Source: Salegentibacter sp.
Lineage (GTDB): Bacteria > Bacteroidota > Bacteroidia > Flavobacteriales > Flavobacteriaceae
Reading direction: 5' to 3'
Length of the DNA: 64,000 bases
Assembly (NCBI GenBank): GCA_017795085.1
Contig: CP051246.1
Location: 4,404,514 to 4,468,513, forward strand
Made by a program: the position numbers and the translations under genes. Within the stretch, counting starts at the first letter, position 1. Every line of letters begins with the position of its first letter. This document shows, piece after piece, positions 52,169-60,704 of this stretch. The notes under the pieces were generated by a model. It was not told where the DNA came from and did no database searches. It saw nothing but the letters and a program-made list of their open reading frames with translations.

Positions 52169-54235
52169 TTATTGGAAGTCTTCTTCGCTTACCCCTTCGT
52201 TAAATTTTATTTCGCTTACTTCAAATTCAAGGGTTTGTGGGCCTAATGCCTGAGAAATGGTATGTGGTACTTTTAAACCATCTACTTCTTTGTAATTGGA
52301 ATATTCCGTAGGGATTTCCATAGTTTGTCCGTTTTGTGATACGGTATTAACCGATTTTACCCTTAGCCCGGTTTCAGTATCGTAAAAAGCCTTACTGCTT
52401 TGGCCTAATTTAACCACGTAGGCATCGCTGCCATTTACATTTTCAATGCCATCAACCTCAGCGTTTTTAGTATTAAGTTCGGTGAACATGGTAATTTCAT
52501 TTTTGGCGGCATTAATCTGGTCTTCGCTGTATTCGGTTTTTTGGCCCTGCACCATCGCGTATCCGTTTTCGCCGTCAAAAACCTGTTTTGAAATTACATT
52601 ACCGCCCATTCCCACGCTGGTTAGGGCTTTATTGTCGCGGGTATATTTCATTTCCAGATTAAGTTGTTGCCCCTGAATGGAAGTCCTGGCCAGCATATGT
52701 ACTGAGTTGATAGCTTCTAAAACCTCACGGCCACCAATGGTTTTCAGGTAATTTTGAAAAACAGTTTCAGCGGTTATTGAAGGATCGAGTTCTTTTCTAC
52801 CCGCAGGTTCTTCGGTTTCATTCCCGTATTTATCAAAATAACGAATTGGGATTTCCTTTTCTTTGTAGGTTGTTTTTTTGAGGTTATCAAGTATCTCAGC
52901 GGCTTTTCCTACCACTACAATACGGGAATTATTTACTTTAAAATATTTTCGGGCCACACGTTGTACGTCTTCAGCAGTAACTGCATCTAATTTTTCAAGA
53001 TAGGTTTCGTAGAAATCTTTATCTAAATCATCGGTTTCAATATTTAAAGCGAAACGGGCAATTGTAGAAGGTTGCTCTAAAGAAAGTACAAAATCCCCGG
53101 TAAATTTACTTTTGGCATTTTTAAGTTCTTCTTCGGAAACTTTTTCATCCCTAATTCGGTGAATTTCGTCTAAAAAAGCAACTACAGCACTGTCGGTTAC
53201 CGTATTTCTTACACTGGCACTGGCCACAAAAGTAGAAGTGTATTTATCGTCCCCAATACTGGAATATGCACCATAAGTGTAGCCTTTGTCTTCTCTCAAA
53301 TTTAGGAATAAACGGGCTTCCCCGCCACCACCAAGAATTTTATTGGCGATTTGTGCCGCAAAAAAATCCTCATCGTTTTTAGTAAGGTGTATCGTGTTAA
53401 TAAGGCTTATTTCACTTTGTACTGCATTGGGCATGTCCACGAAATTAATTTGTGTGTATTCTTCGTTGGTGACTTCGGGAAGATTGAGTTCTGGTAATTT
53501 GCGTTGCTCCCAGTGGCTAAAGTTATCTTTTATCAGGTTTTTTACTTTCCCGGATTGAACATCACCAATCACTACCAAATAAGCGTTTTGTGGAACAAAA
53601 TAGGTGTCGTAATATGATTGTACGTGTTCCAGACGAAGGCCTTCTACGCTTTCCTGGGTTGAAAACTCGCCGTAAGGATGATCTTTGCCATATGCCAAAG
53701 CTGAACGAACACGCCGGGCATTGTAGGCAACGTCTTTGGCATTACTTTTAAGATTTTCCAGGCTACGGTCCTTTTCTTTATCAAATTCTTCCTTGGTGAA
53801 GTTTGGATGTAAAGCTCCTTCAGCCATTAATTCTAAAACCCTGGGGAAATATTTGGAAAGGGTGTTTGCTGATGCCCCGGAAGAATGAAAGTTTAGCCGG
53901 GCACCCAGGTAATCGATCTCTTCATTAAATTCATCTTTGCTTATATTGATACTTCCAGCTCCTAAAAGCGAACCGGTAAGGCCGGCAACTCCTGCCTGTG
54001 CCCCTTCAGTAAAAGGCGGATTGTCCAGGCTTAGCGAAACGGTAACCCTTGGGAGTTTGTGATTTTCAACTATTAAGACCTTAAGGCCATTATCAAGTGT
54101 AAAACTTTCAGGTTTCCCTATGTTAATTTTTGGGGCAGGCCCCGGCTCGGGTTGTTTGCTTCGGTCTATCTGAGCCGAGCTGGTAAAACCCGCGATGAAA
54201 AAAATAACCGCAAATGCTATAATTGTATTTTTCAT
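52169..54235 (-). CDS. M16 peptidase-like subunit without zinc motif, fused to a LolA-like domain
   Basis: 688 residues. Signal peptide (about 1-21). Residues about 40-470 form the two repeats of an M16 (insulinase/pitrilysin) chain, but the HxxEH zinc motif is gone: the spot reads AGLTGSLLGAGS. The C-terminal-domain arginine/tyrosine pair that contacts substrate is present in GGGEARLFLNLREDKGYTYGAYS near 320. This is the non-catalytic partner pattern of bacterial M16B enzymes. Residues about 500-688 add a separate beta-rich domain (YLKTIGGREVLEAINSVHMLARTSIQGQQL) resembling outer membrane lipoprotein carrier folds. Follows the catalytic gene with a 23-base gap. Confidence 0.88.
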   Translation of the reverse strand: MKNTIIAFAVIFFIAGFTSSAQIDRSKQPEPGPAPKINIGKPESFTLDNGLKVLIVENHKLPRVTVSLSLDNPPFTEGAQAGVAGLTGSLLGAGSINISKDEFNEEIDYLGARLNFHSSGASANTLSKYFPRVLELMAEGALHPNFTKEEFDKEKDRSLENLKSNAKDVAYNARRVRSALAYGKDHPYGEFSTQESVEGLRLEHVQSYYDTYFVPQNAYLVVIGDVQSGKVKNLIKDNFSHWEQRKLPELNLPEVTNEEYTQINFVDMPNAVQSEISLINTIHLTKNDEDFFAAQIANKILGGGGEARLFLNLREDKGYTYGAYSSIGDDKYTSTFVASASVRNTVTDSAVVAFLDEIHRIRDEKVSEEELKNAKSKFTGDFVLSLEQPSTIARFALNIETDDLDKDFYETYLEKLDAVTAEDVQRVARKYFKVNNSRIVVVGKAAEILDNLKKTTYKEKEIPIRYFDKYGNETEEPAGRKELDPSITAETVFQNYLKTIGGREVLEAINSVHMLARTSIQGQQLNLEMKYTRDNKALTSVGMGGNVISKQVFDGENGYAMVQGQKTEYSEDQINAAKNEITMFTELNTKNAEVDGIENVNGSDAYVVKLGQSSKAFYDTETGLRVKSVNTVSQNGQTMEIPTEYSNYKEVDGLKVPHTISQALGPQTLEFEVSEIKFNEGVSEEDFQ

Positions 54236-54258
54236 TGTGGTAATTGATTTTGTTTTTT

Positions 54259-55593
54259 TTATTCAGTAGTTTCTTTATCTTCTCCGTCTTCCGGTACGTA
54301 ATCAAGTACAAGCCGTTGATTTGGATTGAGGTACTTTCTGGCAACTTCGCGTATTTCTTCACGTGTAATACTTCGATAAATATCTATTTCCTCATTTATT
54401 AAATCGGTATCGCCATAAAGCATATGGTAGGTGGCCAGAGAGCTTGCAATTCCTGAAATACTGCTATTGGAATTTACAAACTGATTTTCAAATTTATTCT
54501 GAAGCATTTCAAACTCACGCTCAGAAATTAATTCTTCCTGTAATTTTACAATTTCCTCATCAACTTCAGTAACCAATGTGTCTAAGGGGGTGCCTCCCAT
54601 GGGAAGTCCAAAAACCACATATTGCCCGTAGTCTTCCTGGCTAATATTGAAAGCGCCAATTTGCAAGGCTTGCTTTTGTTCGTCTACCAGTTTTTTATAC
54701 AATCTTGAAGATTTTCCATCAGAAAGTACAGAAGAAATCATATCTAAAACATAGGCGTCCCGATCTTTCATTGAAGGAGTGCGATAAGCCATAACAATAG
54801 CTGGCACCTGAATATTTGGGTCTTTATATTTTCCCTTTATAGTTTCAGTTATAGGATCTTCTTCAATTTTAACGCGTTCGACAGGTTCACCTTTGAGGAT
54901 AGGACCAAAATAATCTTTAATCATTTTTTTGGTTTTTTCCATTTCAATATCCCCGGCAACGACTAAAGTTGCATTGTTTGGAACATAAAACTTTTCATTA
55001 AAAGCCTGGAATTCTTCTAAAGTCGCGGCATCTAAATGTTCCATAGAGCCAATAGTAGCCCAACGATATGGATGTTTTGTGTAGAGACGTTTTTTTACTT
55101 CAGCAAGAATCTGGCCGTAAGGCGCATTATCTACCCGCATTCTTTTTTCTTCTTTTACAACCTCGTTTTGGGTGTCTACGCCATCCTGATCGATTATTGG
55201 GTGAAGCATGCGTTCTGACTCCATCCAAAGCCCTAATTCAAGGTTATTTGAAGGGAAAATCTCATAATAATAAGTGCGGTCGTCGGTGGTATTGGCATTA
55301 TTAGAGCCGCCGTTAGAAGAAACTACTTTAAACCAGCTTCCTTTTTCAATATTTTCGGTGCGTTCAAACAATAAATGTTCAAAGAAGTGCGCAAAACCAG
55401 TACGTTCAGGGTTTTCATCTTTAGCACCAACATGGTACATTACCGAGGTGGTAACTACCGGTGCCGAATTATCCTGGTGCAGGATAACATGCAGTCCGTT
55501 GTCTAGGTTGTATTCGGTAAATTCTACCTCCTGGGCAATTCCCGCCGAGCCAAAAAACAAGGCGCAAGCGACCATCGTAATTTTTTTCATCAT
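54259..55593 (-). CDS. M16 zinc peptidase, catalytic subunit
   Basis: 444 residues. Signal peptide (1-20, ending GIAQ). The zinc-binding and catalytic motif HFFEH occupies residues 69-73 in TGFAHFFEHLLFERTEN, and the third zinc ligand is likely the Glu in QNEVVKEEKRMRVDN near 142-150. Two M16 domains follow the usual order. The adjacent downstream gene encodes a chain lacking the zinc motif but with the substrate arginine/tyrosine; together they should form a heterodimeric periplasmic peptidase of the M16B class. Two ATG codons in a row begin the gene. Confidence 0.93.
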   Translation of the reverse strand: MMKKITMVACALFFGSAGIAQEVEFTEYNLDNGLHVILHQDNSAPVVTTSVMYHVGAKDENPERTGFAHFFEHLLFERTENIEKGSWFKVVSSNGGSNNANTTDDRTYYYEIFPSNNLELGLWMESERMLHPIIDQDGVDTQNEVVKEEKRMRVDNAPYGQILAEVKKRLYTKHPYRWATIGSMEHLDAATLEEFQAFNEKFYVPNNATLVVAGDIEMEKTKKMIKDYFGPILKGEPVERVKIEEDPITETIKGKYKDPNIQVPAIVMAYRTPSMKDRDAYVLDMISSVLSDGKSSRLYKKLVDEQKQALQIGAFNISQEDYGQYVVFGLPMGGTPLDTLVTEVDEEIVKLQEELISEREFEMLQNKFENQFVNSNSSISGIASSLATYHMLYGDTDLINEEIDIYRSITREEIREVARKYLNPNQRLVLDYVPEDGEDKETTE

Positions 55594-55836
55594 GTTTTAA
55601 AGGTGTTAGTCATTAATGTTTGAATATAGGTAGTATAAATTGCAAAATTGTTACAGTAAGCTTTATTTTGATGAAAAAACAATATTATAAAATGCTTAAT
55701 TACTAAAATTAACATGGCCTTAAGTGAAATAGTGCTTGTTTTTTTCGAAATTTACTTTAAAGGCAAATCTTTAAGGAATTAATTTAAAATTTGTGGAAAA
55801 TTCCACAGATTATTTATTTCAAAAACCAACCTAACT

Positions 55837-56301
55837 ATGAACAATTTTAGTATTCCGATTAAATATGGAATTGCCATTGCAATAGGCCTTATTGCTTATT
55901 TTCTGATTTTATCACTTTTTGGCGCACATATATACCCGCTGTTTAGTTTGTTTAATGTTGTGATTATGGCAGGAGGGATGTGGTTGGCTTTAAAAGCCTA
56001 TCACAATTCAAAAGGCGCAAAGTTTAAATATCAAAAAGGCTTTATGGCAAGTTTGCTTACAGGCTTTAATGCAACTATTTTATTTACTATTTTTTTTGCT
56101 GTTTACGCTACTGAATTAAATCCTGACTTTCTGGATAACCTTATTAATATGTGGCGTACAGATTACGGTACTAGTATTGGTATAGTGCTGTTTGTTGTTG
56201 CAGTGATGGGATTTGCCACAAGCCTGGTGCTTACCCTGGCTTATATGCAATTGTTTAAAGATTCCTGGAATACCAAGGAAGGCCAAAAACATACGTTTTA
56301 A
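55837..56301 (+). CDS. DUF4199 membrane protein
   Basis: 154 residues with four transmembrane helices (IKYGIAIAIGLIAYFLILSLFG; LFNVVIMAGGMWLALKAYH; GFMASLLTGFNATILFTIFFAVYATEL; SIGIVLFVVAVMGFATSLVLTLAYMQLF). It matches the DUF4199 family of Bacteroidota, function unknown. It is transcribed divergently from the M16 pair and towards rplU; about 240 bases separate it from the M16 start, AT-rich sequence with no recognised element. Confidence 0.78.
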   Translation: MNNFSIPIKYGIAIAIGLIAYFLILSLFGAHIYPLFSLFNVVIMAGGMWLALKAYHNSKGAKFKYQKGFMASLLTGFNATILFTIFFAVYATELNPDFLDNLINMWRTDYGTSIGIVLFVVAVMGFATSLVLTLAYMQLFKDSWNTKEGQKHTF

Positions 56302-56315
56302 AAAAATCCAAAGAC

Positions 56316-56346
56316 TTTGTGAATTAATTATTTAGAAGTATATTTG
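56316..56346 (+). promoter_or_regulatory. promoter of rplU-rpmA
   Basis: TTTG at 56316-56319 (within TTTGTG), a 19-base spacer and TATATTTG at 56339-56346. It is one of the best promoter matches in the window and drives the ribosomal protein genes. Confidence 0.75.
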
Positions 56347-56404
56347 CACCCGCTTGCGTAAAAAGCAGGCGTTTGTATAGCATAAATTAATTAATCACAA
56401 CACT

Positions 56405-56926
56405 ATGTACGCAATTGTAGAGATAGCAGGGCAGCAATTTAAAGTTGCAAAAGACCAAAAGGTGTTTGTTAACCGTTTATCGGGTGAAGAAGGAGACAGC
56501 GTTTCTTTTGAAAATGTACTTCTTACCGGAGACGGAGACAACGTAAGCCTTGGCGCCCCGGCTATAGACGGAGCCTCTGTGGGAGCTAAAATAACCCGTC
56601 ACCTTAAAGGGGATAAAGTAATTGTTTTCAAAAAGAAACGACGTAAAGGTTATCAAAAGAAAAATGGCCACCGCCAGGCTTTAACCGAGATCGTTATTGA
56701 AAGCATTGATGTAAAAGGCGGAAAGAAATCAACTTCAGCTAAAAAAGAAGAGCCTAAAAAAGAGGAACCTAAAAAGGAAGCCCCAAAACAAGAAGCCAAA
56801 TCTGATGATAAATCAGGAGATTTAAGTAAGCACACTGTTGCCGAGCTTAAAGAAATGGCAAAAGAAAAAGGGCTTGAAGGATACTCTTCAATGAAAAAAG
56901 CTGAATTAATTGAAGCTTTAAGCTAA
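56405..56926 (+). CDS. rplU: ribosomal protein L21 with C-terminal SAP-like domain
   Basis: 173 residues, against about 103 for ordinary L21. Residues 1-103 are the L21 fold with the RNA-binding [20 protein letters not shown] segment. Residues about 104-137 are a Lys/Glu/Pro-rich linker (repeated EEPKKE), and about 140-173 form a SAP/Rho_N-like helix-turn-helix ([33 protein letters not shown]). SAP-like domains bind nucleic acids, so the extension may reach rRNA or mRNA. The tail is in frame and has the same codon style, so it is a genuine fusion; comparable extended L21 proteins exist in other Bacteroidota. Cotranscribed with rpmA, 28 bases downstream. Confidence 0.93.
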   Translation: MYAIVEIAGQQFKVAKDQKVFVNRLSGEEGDSVSFENVLLTGDGDNVSLGAPAIDGASVGAKITRHLKGDKVIVFKKKRRKGYQKKNGHRQALTEIVIESIDVKGGKKSTSAKKEEPKKEEPKKEAPKQEAKSDDKSGDLSKHTVAELKEMAKEKGLEGYSSMKKAELIEALS

Positions 56927-56954
56927 ATTATTAATCTACTAAAAACCTAAAAAG

Positions 56955-57215
56955 ATGGCACATAAAAAAGGAGTCGGTAGTTCCAAGAACGGTAGAGAGT
57001 CAGAATCGAAACGTTTAGGCGTGAAAATTTTTGGCGGGCAACCAGCCGTGGCCGGGAACGTAATCGTTAGGCAAAGAGGTACTGCACACAATCCTGGAGA
57101 GAATGTGTATGCAGGAAAAGATCATACATTACATGCTAAAATTGATGGTCTTGTAAAATTTACTAAAAAGAAGAATGACAAATCTTACGTATCTGTTGTT
57201 CCTTTTGAAGCATAG
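56955..57215 (+). CDS. rpmA: ribosomal protein L27
   Basis: 86 residues. Large-subunit protein near the peptidyl transferase centre. It begins directly with [23 protein letters not shown], the mature N-terminal sequence, so no cleaved leader is present. The rest ([43 protein letters not shown]) is typical. Last gene of the rplU-rpmA unit; a strong terminator follows. Confidence 0.97.
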   Translation: MAHKKGVGSSKNGRESESKRLGVKIFGGQPAVAGNVIVRQRGTAHNPGENVYAGKDHTLHAKIDGLVKFTKKKNDKSYVSVVPFEA

Positions 57216-57261
57216 GCCCCTAACCCTCGAAGAAGGGACAAGCGGAGCTTAAAAATACTTA

Positions 57262-57297
57262 AAACCCTTTCTGAATTTTCAGAAAGGGTTTTTTTTG
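57262..57297 (+). terminator. terminator after rpmA
   Basis: AAAACCCTTTCTG (57262-57274) and CAGAAAGGGTTTT (57281-57293), a 13-base perfect stem with an AATTTT loop, then a run of eight T. Confidence 0.95.
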
Positions 57298-57322
57298 TAT
57301 CTTTAGGTTAAAGATTCTTATT

Positions 57323-57454
57323 ATGGATAAGAAACCTGATTTTTCTAATAAAAGGCGAAAACCACAAATCTCAAAATGGGTGCTTTTTCTTTTAGCGGCT
57401 CTGGTGGTTTTTATTGCTATCGTTCTATTTATTTGGTTTATGAGCGGGGAATAA
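57323..57454 (+). CDS. 43-residue single-span membrane protein
   Basis: ATG at 57323, TAA at 57452-57454. The product begins MDKKPDFSNKRRKPQISKW, a basic cytoplasmic head, followed by one hydrophobic helix of about 19 residues (VLFLLAALVVFIAIVLFIW) and ends FMSGE. Composition and topology argue for a real small membrane protein rather than chance; the surrounding bases show no other frame. It follows the rpmA terminator; a near-consensus -7 box (TATCTTTA, 57298-57305) lies upstream. Function unknown; small single-span proteins of this kind often regulate larger membrane partners. Confidence 0.55.
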   Translation: MDKKPDFSNKRRKPQISKWVLFLLAALVVFIAIVLFIWFMSGE

Positions 57455-57501
57455 ATCTTTTCTGAAAAAATTAAAATATTATTTATTCTGTATAAAATAA
57501 A

Positions 57502-57534
57502 AGACCTCACAGATTATGAAAATCTGTGAGGTCT
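57502..57534. repeat. palindrome AGACCTCACAGATT type, also a likely terminator
   Basis: AGACCTCACAGATT (57502-57515), five-base loop, AATCTGTGAGGTCT (57521-57534). Core shared with the bioA-upstream palindrome at 39043. A larger imperfect hairpin (ATTCCCG...GCGGGAAT, 57551-57593) follows, between the small membrane gene and ahcY. Confidence 0.65.
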
Positions 57535-57602
57535 AATTAATTAGAAATGAAATTCCCGTCTAAATTTATACTAAGTATAGACCCAGGGCGGGAATGACAA
57601 AA

Positions 57603-58919
57603 TTAGTATCTATAATATTCAGGCTTAAACGGTCCTTCCACTTCTACGCCAATATATTCTGCCTGGTTGGGTTTTAATTCGGTTAATTCAACGCCTATAC
57701 GCTCCAGGTGTAACTTAGCAACCTTTTCATCTAAATGCTTTGGAAGCATATACACTTCATTTTTATATTTATCAGCGTTTTTCCAAAGTTCAATTTGTGC
57801 TAAAGTCTGGTTGGTAAACGAATTACTCATCACAAAGCTCGGGTGTCCGGTAGCGCAACCAAGGTTTACCAAACGCCCTTCAGCAAGGAGGATAATATCT
57901 TTTCCGTTTATAGTGTATTTATCAACCTGAGGTTTGATTTCATCTTTGGTTTCGCCATAATTGTTGTTCAGCCAGGAAACATCAATTTCGTTATCAAAAT
58001 GGCCAATGTTGCAAACGATGGTTTTATCTTTCATCGCTTCAAAATGCTCGCCCCGAACAATATCTTTATTTCCGGTGGTGGTAATAACGATATCGGCTTT
58101 TGGTAATACCGTTTCCAGTTTTTTCACCTCAAAGCCGTCCATTGCAGCTTGTAAAGCGCAAATCGGATCTATTTCGGTTACGGTAACAATCGCTCCGGTT
58201 CCTTTAAAAGACTGCGCGGTTCCTTTTCCCACGTCGCCATAACCGCAAACCACAACCCGTTTTCCGGCCAGCATAATATCGGTAGCACGGCGAATGGCGT
58301 CAACCGCACTTTCACGGCATCCGTATTTGTTATCAAATTTCGATTTGGTAACCGAATCATTCACATTGATGGCCGGCATAGGCAAAGTGCCTTTTTTCAT
58401 TCTTTCGTAAAGTCGGTGAACACCGGTGGTAGTTTCTTCTGAAAGTCCGCGAACATCTTTTGCTAATTCAGGATATTTATCCAAAACCATATTGGTTAAA
58501 TCGCCACCATCATCTAAAATCATATTTAGGGGTTTGCGGTCTTCGCCAAAGAAAAGTGTTTGTTCAATACACCAGTTAAATTCTTCTTCGGTCATTCCTT
58601 TCCAGGCGTAAACCGGAATCCCGGCCTGGGCAATAGCAGCCGCGGCGTGATCTTGGGTGGAGAAAATATTACATGAACTCCAGGTAACTTCAGCTCCCAA
58701 AGAAAGCAAGGTTTCAATTAAAACAGCGGTTTGTACCGTCATATGGAGGCACCCGGCGATTCGTGCTCCTTTAAGGGGTTGTTCGTTTTTATATTCTTCA
58801 CGAAGCGCCATAAGACCTGGCATTTCCGACTCAGCAAGCTCTATTTCTTTTCTTCCCCACGAAGCAAGGGAAATATCTTTAACTTTATAGGCCGTATAAG
58901 GCACTGTTTTAGTTGACAT
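57603..58919 (-). CDS. ahcY: adenosylhomocysteinase
   Basis: 438 residues from the ATG at 58919 ([16 protein letters not shown]); an ATG eight codons upstream would add a hydrophobic, unrelated start. Splits S-adenosylhomocysteine to adenosine and homocysteine, keeping methylation going. NAD-binding part with [41 protein letters not shown] near residue 209-250, catalytic residues in [16 protein letters not shown] (His, Thr) and [19 protein letters not shown] (Lys, Asp), and the C-terminal FKPEYYRY with Lys and Tyr that contact NAD from the neighbour subunit. Divergent from the PPTase gene. Confidence 0.96.
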   Translation of the reverse strand: MSTKTVPYTAYKVKDISLASWGRKEIELAESEMPGLMALREEYKNEQPLKGARIAGCLHMTVQTAVLIETLLSLGAEVTWSSCNIFSTQDHAAAAIAQAGIPVYAWKGMTEEEFNWCIEQTLFFGEDRKPLNMILDDGGDLTNMVLDKYPELAKDVRGLSEETTTGVHRLYERMKKGTLPMPAINVNDSVTKSKFDNKYGCRESAVDAIRRATDIMLAGKRVVVCGYGDVGKGTAQSFKGTGAIVTVTEIDPICALQAAMDGFEVKKLETVLPKADIVITTTGNKDIVRGEHFEAMKDKTIVCNIGHFDNEIDVSWLNNNYGETKDEIKPQVDKYTINGKDIILLAEGRLVNLGCATGHPSFVMSNSFTNQTLAQIELWKNADKYKNEVYMLPKHLDEKVAKLHLERIGVELTELKPNQAEYIGVEVEGPFKPEYYRY

Positions 58920-58983
58920 ATTATTATATTTGAATATTAGCAAAATATGAGGAACAAAAATACATAATCTATAACAATTCTAT

Positions 58984-59628
58984 ATGCCACTTTACAAAAC
59001 AATAACAGTAAAACCGGGAACTAAAGTCTTCATTTGGAAAGTGGAAGAATCTTACGATTATCTTTCTAAAGGCATAGAACTTACCGAGCATTGCCAAAAA
59101 CGTGTTAACGGGATGAAATCTGAAATTCATCGCCGCGGGTTTATGAGTATCAGACACTTAATGGCCGAGGCGGGATATGTTGATCAGGATTTGTATTATG
59201 ACGATTTTGGAAAACCGCATTTGCGGGATAGCAAGAATATATCAATTACCCACTCTTTTGAATTTACAGCCATTATTGTGAGTAATGAAAAAGTAGGAAT
59301 TGATATTGAAAAACGCCGTGATAAAATCCTGAAAATCGCTAATAAATTTACTCCGCTTTCTGAATATCATACCCTGGCCAATGAAGAAGCTTTGATTAGA
59401 AAACTTGCTATTGTTTGGGGGGCTAAAGAATCGATTTATAAAATGTTTGCCGAACCCGGACTTGGGTTTTTGCAACATATAAACGTAACCGATTTTGACT
59501 TTGAAGATGCTAAAACTACAGCCAGGCTAAGTTTTAACGGAATGAAGCGTTTTTATGAATTGGAATTTCTGGAATTTGAAGGGTTTACCTGTGTTTATGG
59601 CTGGCCTAAAGTCGAGGTCTCAGCATGA
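58984..59628 (+). CDS. 4'-phosphopantetheinyl transferase
   Basis: 214 residues. Sfp-superfamily enzyme that transfers phosphopantetheine from coenzyme A to carrier proteins. The two hallmark motifs are visible: KVGIDIEKRRDKI near residue 102-114 (Asp and Glu bind Mg) and IVWGAKESIYKMF near 141-153. It sits 64 bases from the divergent ahcY; a TATATTTG box lies at 58925-58932. Its TGA stop overlaps the start of the broken GGGPS gene (ATGA), a coupled arrangement common in Flavobacteriia. Its carrier-protein partner is not in the window; holo-ACP formation for fatty acid synthesis or a polyketide pathway are both possible. Confidence 0.9.
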   Translation: MPLYKTITVKPGTKVFIWKVEESYDYLSKGIELTEHCQKRVNGMKSEIHRRGFMSIRHLMAEAGYVDQDLYYDDFGKPHLRDSKNISITHSFEFTAIIVSNEKVGIDIEKRRDKILKIANKFTPLSEYHTLANEEALIRKLAIVWGAKESIYKMFAEPGLGFLQHINVTDFDFEDAKTTARLSFNGMKRFYELEFLEFEGFTCVYGWPKVEVSA

Positions 59629-60327
59629 GGAATCCTGTTTTTTTAAAATATGCTGAAAAGGCGGAGACTGGAAAACTTTATTCGGAAATCTTAAATTCAG
59701 CTAAAAACAATGGGAAACTACTAGCGGTTTTAAATGAACCAGACTAAAATTTTTCTGGATAAATTACCGGTTGAAACTTCCCATATTTTTGTTGGGGGAA
59801 GTACAGGGACTTATGAAGAAACCAAAAATGTGGTGGAAAGCTTAAAACGCAATACCAATTTCCCGGTTTTTCTATTTCCGGGAAGTTATCATCAAATTAC
59901 AGAAAAAGCCGATGCTTTACTTTTTCTTAGCTTTATTTCCGGCAATAATCCTGAATATTTAATCGGACAGCAGGTAAAATCGATAGAGAAACTTAAAAAT
60001 TCTTCCCTTGAAATTCTTTCTACAGGCTATATTTTAATAGATGGTGGAACCAAGAGTGCCGTAGCACGGGTAAGCGGAACAAAACCTATTTCTCAAAAAA
60101 ATATAGAACAGATTGTGACCCTGGCTCTGGCCGGGCAATTTTCCGGCAAAAAACTGATATATCTGGAAGCTGGAAGCGACGCAAGATTTCCGGTTTCCAA
60201 TACCATAATTTCCGCAGTAAAAATTCCCGTAATTGTAGGTGGTGGTATTAAAACCCTCGAAAAACTACAACAAGTATATCACGCCGGTGCCGATATGGTG
60301 GTTATGGGGACGGTTTTTGAAAGTTGA
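59625..60327 (+). pseudogene. geranylgeranylglyceryl phosphate synthase-like gene, one-base frameshift
   Basis: Begins at the ATG at 59625 that overlaps the PPTase stop and reads MRNPVFLKYAEKAETGKLYSEIL for 40 codons to a TAA at 59745-59747. Dropping the T at 59745 gives KLLAVLNEPDKIFLDKLP and joins the downstream frame that continues to 60327 with SHIFVGGSTGTYEETKNVVESL, FPGSYHQITEKADALLFLSFISG, LIYLEAGSDARFPV and VVMGTVFES. That is the PcrB/GGGPS TIM-barrel fold, about 235 residues, which makes prenylglyceryl ethers in archaea and has an uncertain role in Bacteroidota. The inserted T is not in a homopolymer run. Either a real recent mutation or an assembly error. Confidence 0.88.
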
Positions 60328-60443
60328 ATAAATTCACACCCTAATACTGCTTTAAACACGGTAAATACTAACTCCAAATCTTTAAATTTGGAAGCGGTGA
60401 AAACTAATACTATTAATTGCGAATTATAACTAAAAAATCAAAA
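60328..60443 (+). other. untranslated leader with a hairpin before the thiamine-binding gene
   Basis: 116 bases between the broken GGGPS gene and the ATG at 60444. Contains TTCAC (60333-60337) that can pair with GTGAA (60397-60401) and an internal hairpin CCAAAT/ATTTGG (60374-60391). The trinucleotide-like element TAATACT occurs three times. None of the TPP-riboswitch landmarks (CTGAGA, ACCCTTTGAACCTGATC) is present. It could be an unassigned leader RNA or simply spacer. Confidence 0.35.
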
Positions 60444-60704
60444 ATGAAAATTTCAGTAGAGTTAACTTTGAGTCCGTTACAAGATGATTTTGAAGAACAT
60501 ATAATCAATTTTATAAAAAAAATGCGGGCATCTGGATTAACCGTAAAAGAGAACCCGCTAAGTACCCAGGTGTACGGCGAATACGATGAGGTGATGGCGG
60601 TATTAAATTCCGAAGTTAAATCAAGTTTTGAGGCGATAGACCGGGGTTTAATCTATGTGAAAATTGTAAAATCCGACCGTAGCGACTATGCAGCCGATTT
60701 TTGA
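60444..60704 (+). CDS. thiamine-binding (MTH1187/YkoF-like) protein
   Basis: 86 residues from the ATG at 60444; the upstream in-frame TTG lacks support. Small alpha-beta protein of the thiamine-binding family PF01910 (MTH1187/YkoF group): KISVELTLSPLQDDFEEHIINFIKKMRASGLTVKENPLSTQVYGEY and a C-terminal GLIYVKIVKSDRSDYAADF. Members bind thiamine or similar small ligands; here the position in front of pnuC and NadR suggests involvement in vitamin handling. Its end overlaps pnuC by 17 bases. Confidence 0.75.
   Translation: MKISVELTLSPLQDDFEEHIINFIKKMRASGLTVKENPLSTQVYGEYDEVMAVLNSEVKSSFEAIDRGLIYVKIVKSDRSDYAADF

Noticed and set aside
55274-55600. 108-codon open frame on the plus strand
   Set aside because: Antisense to the catalytic M16 gene, without recognisable features.
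60328-60443. TPP riboswitch before the thiamine-binding gene
   Set aside because: None of the conserved TPP elements is present.
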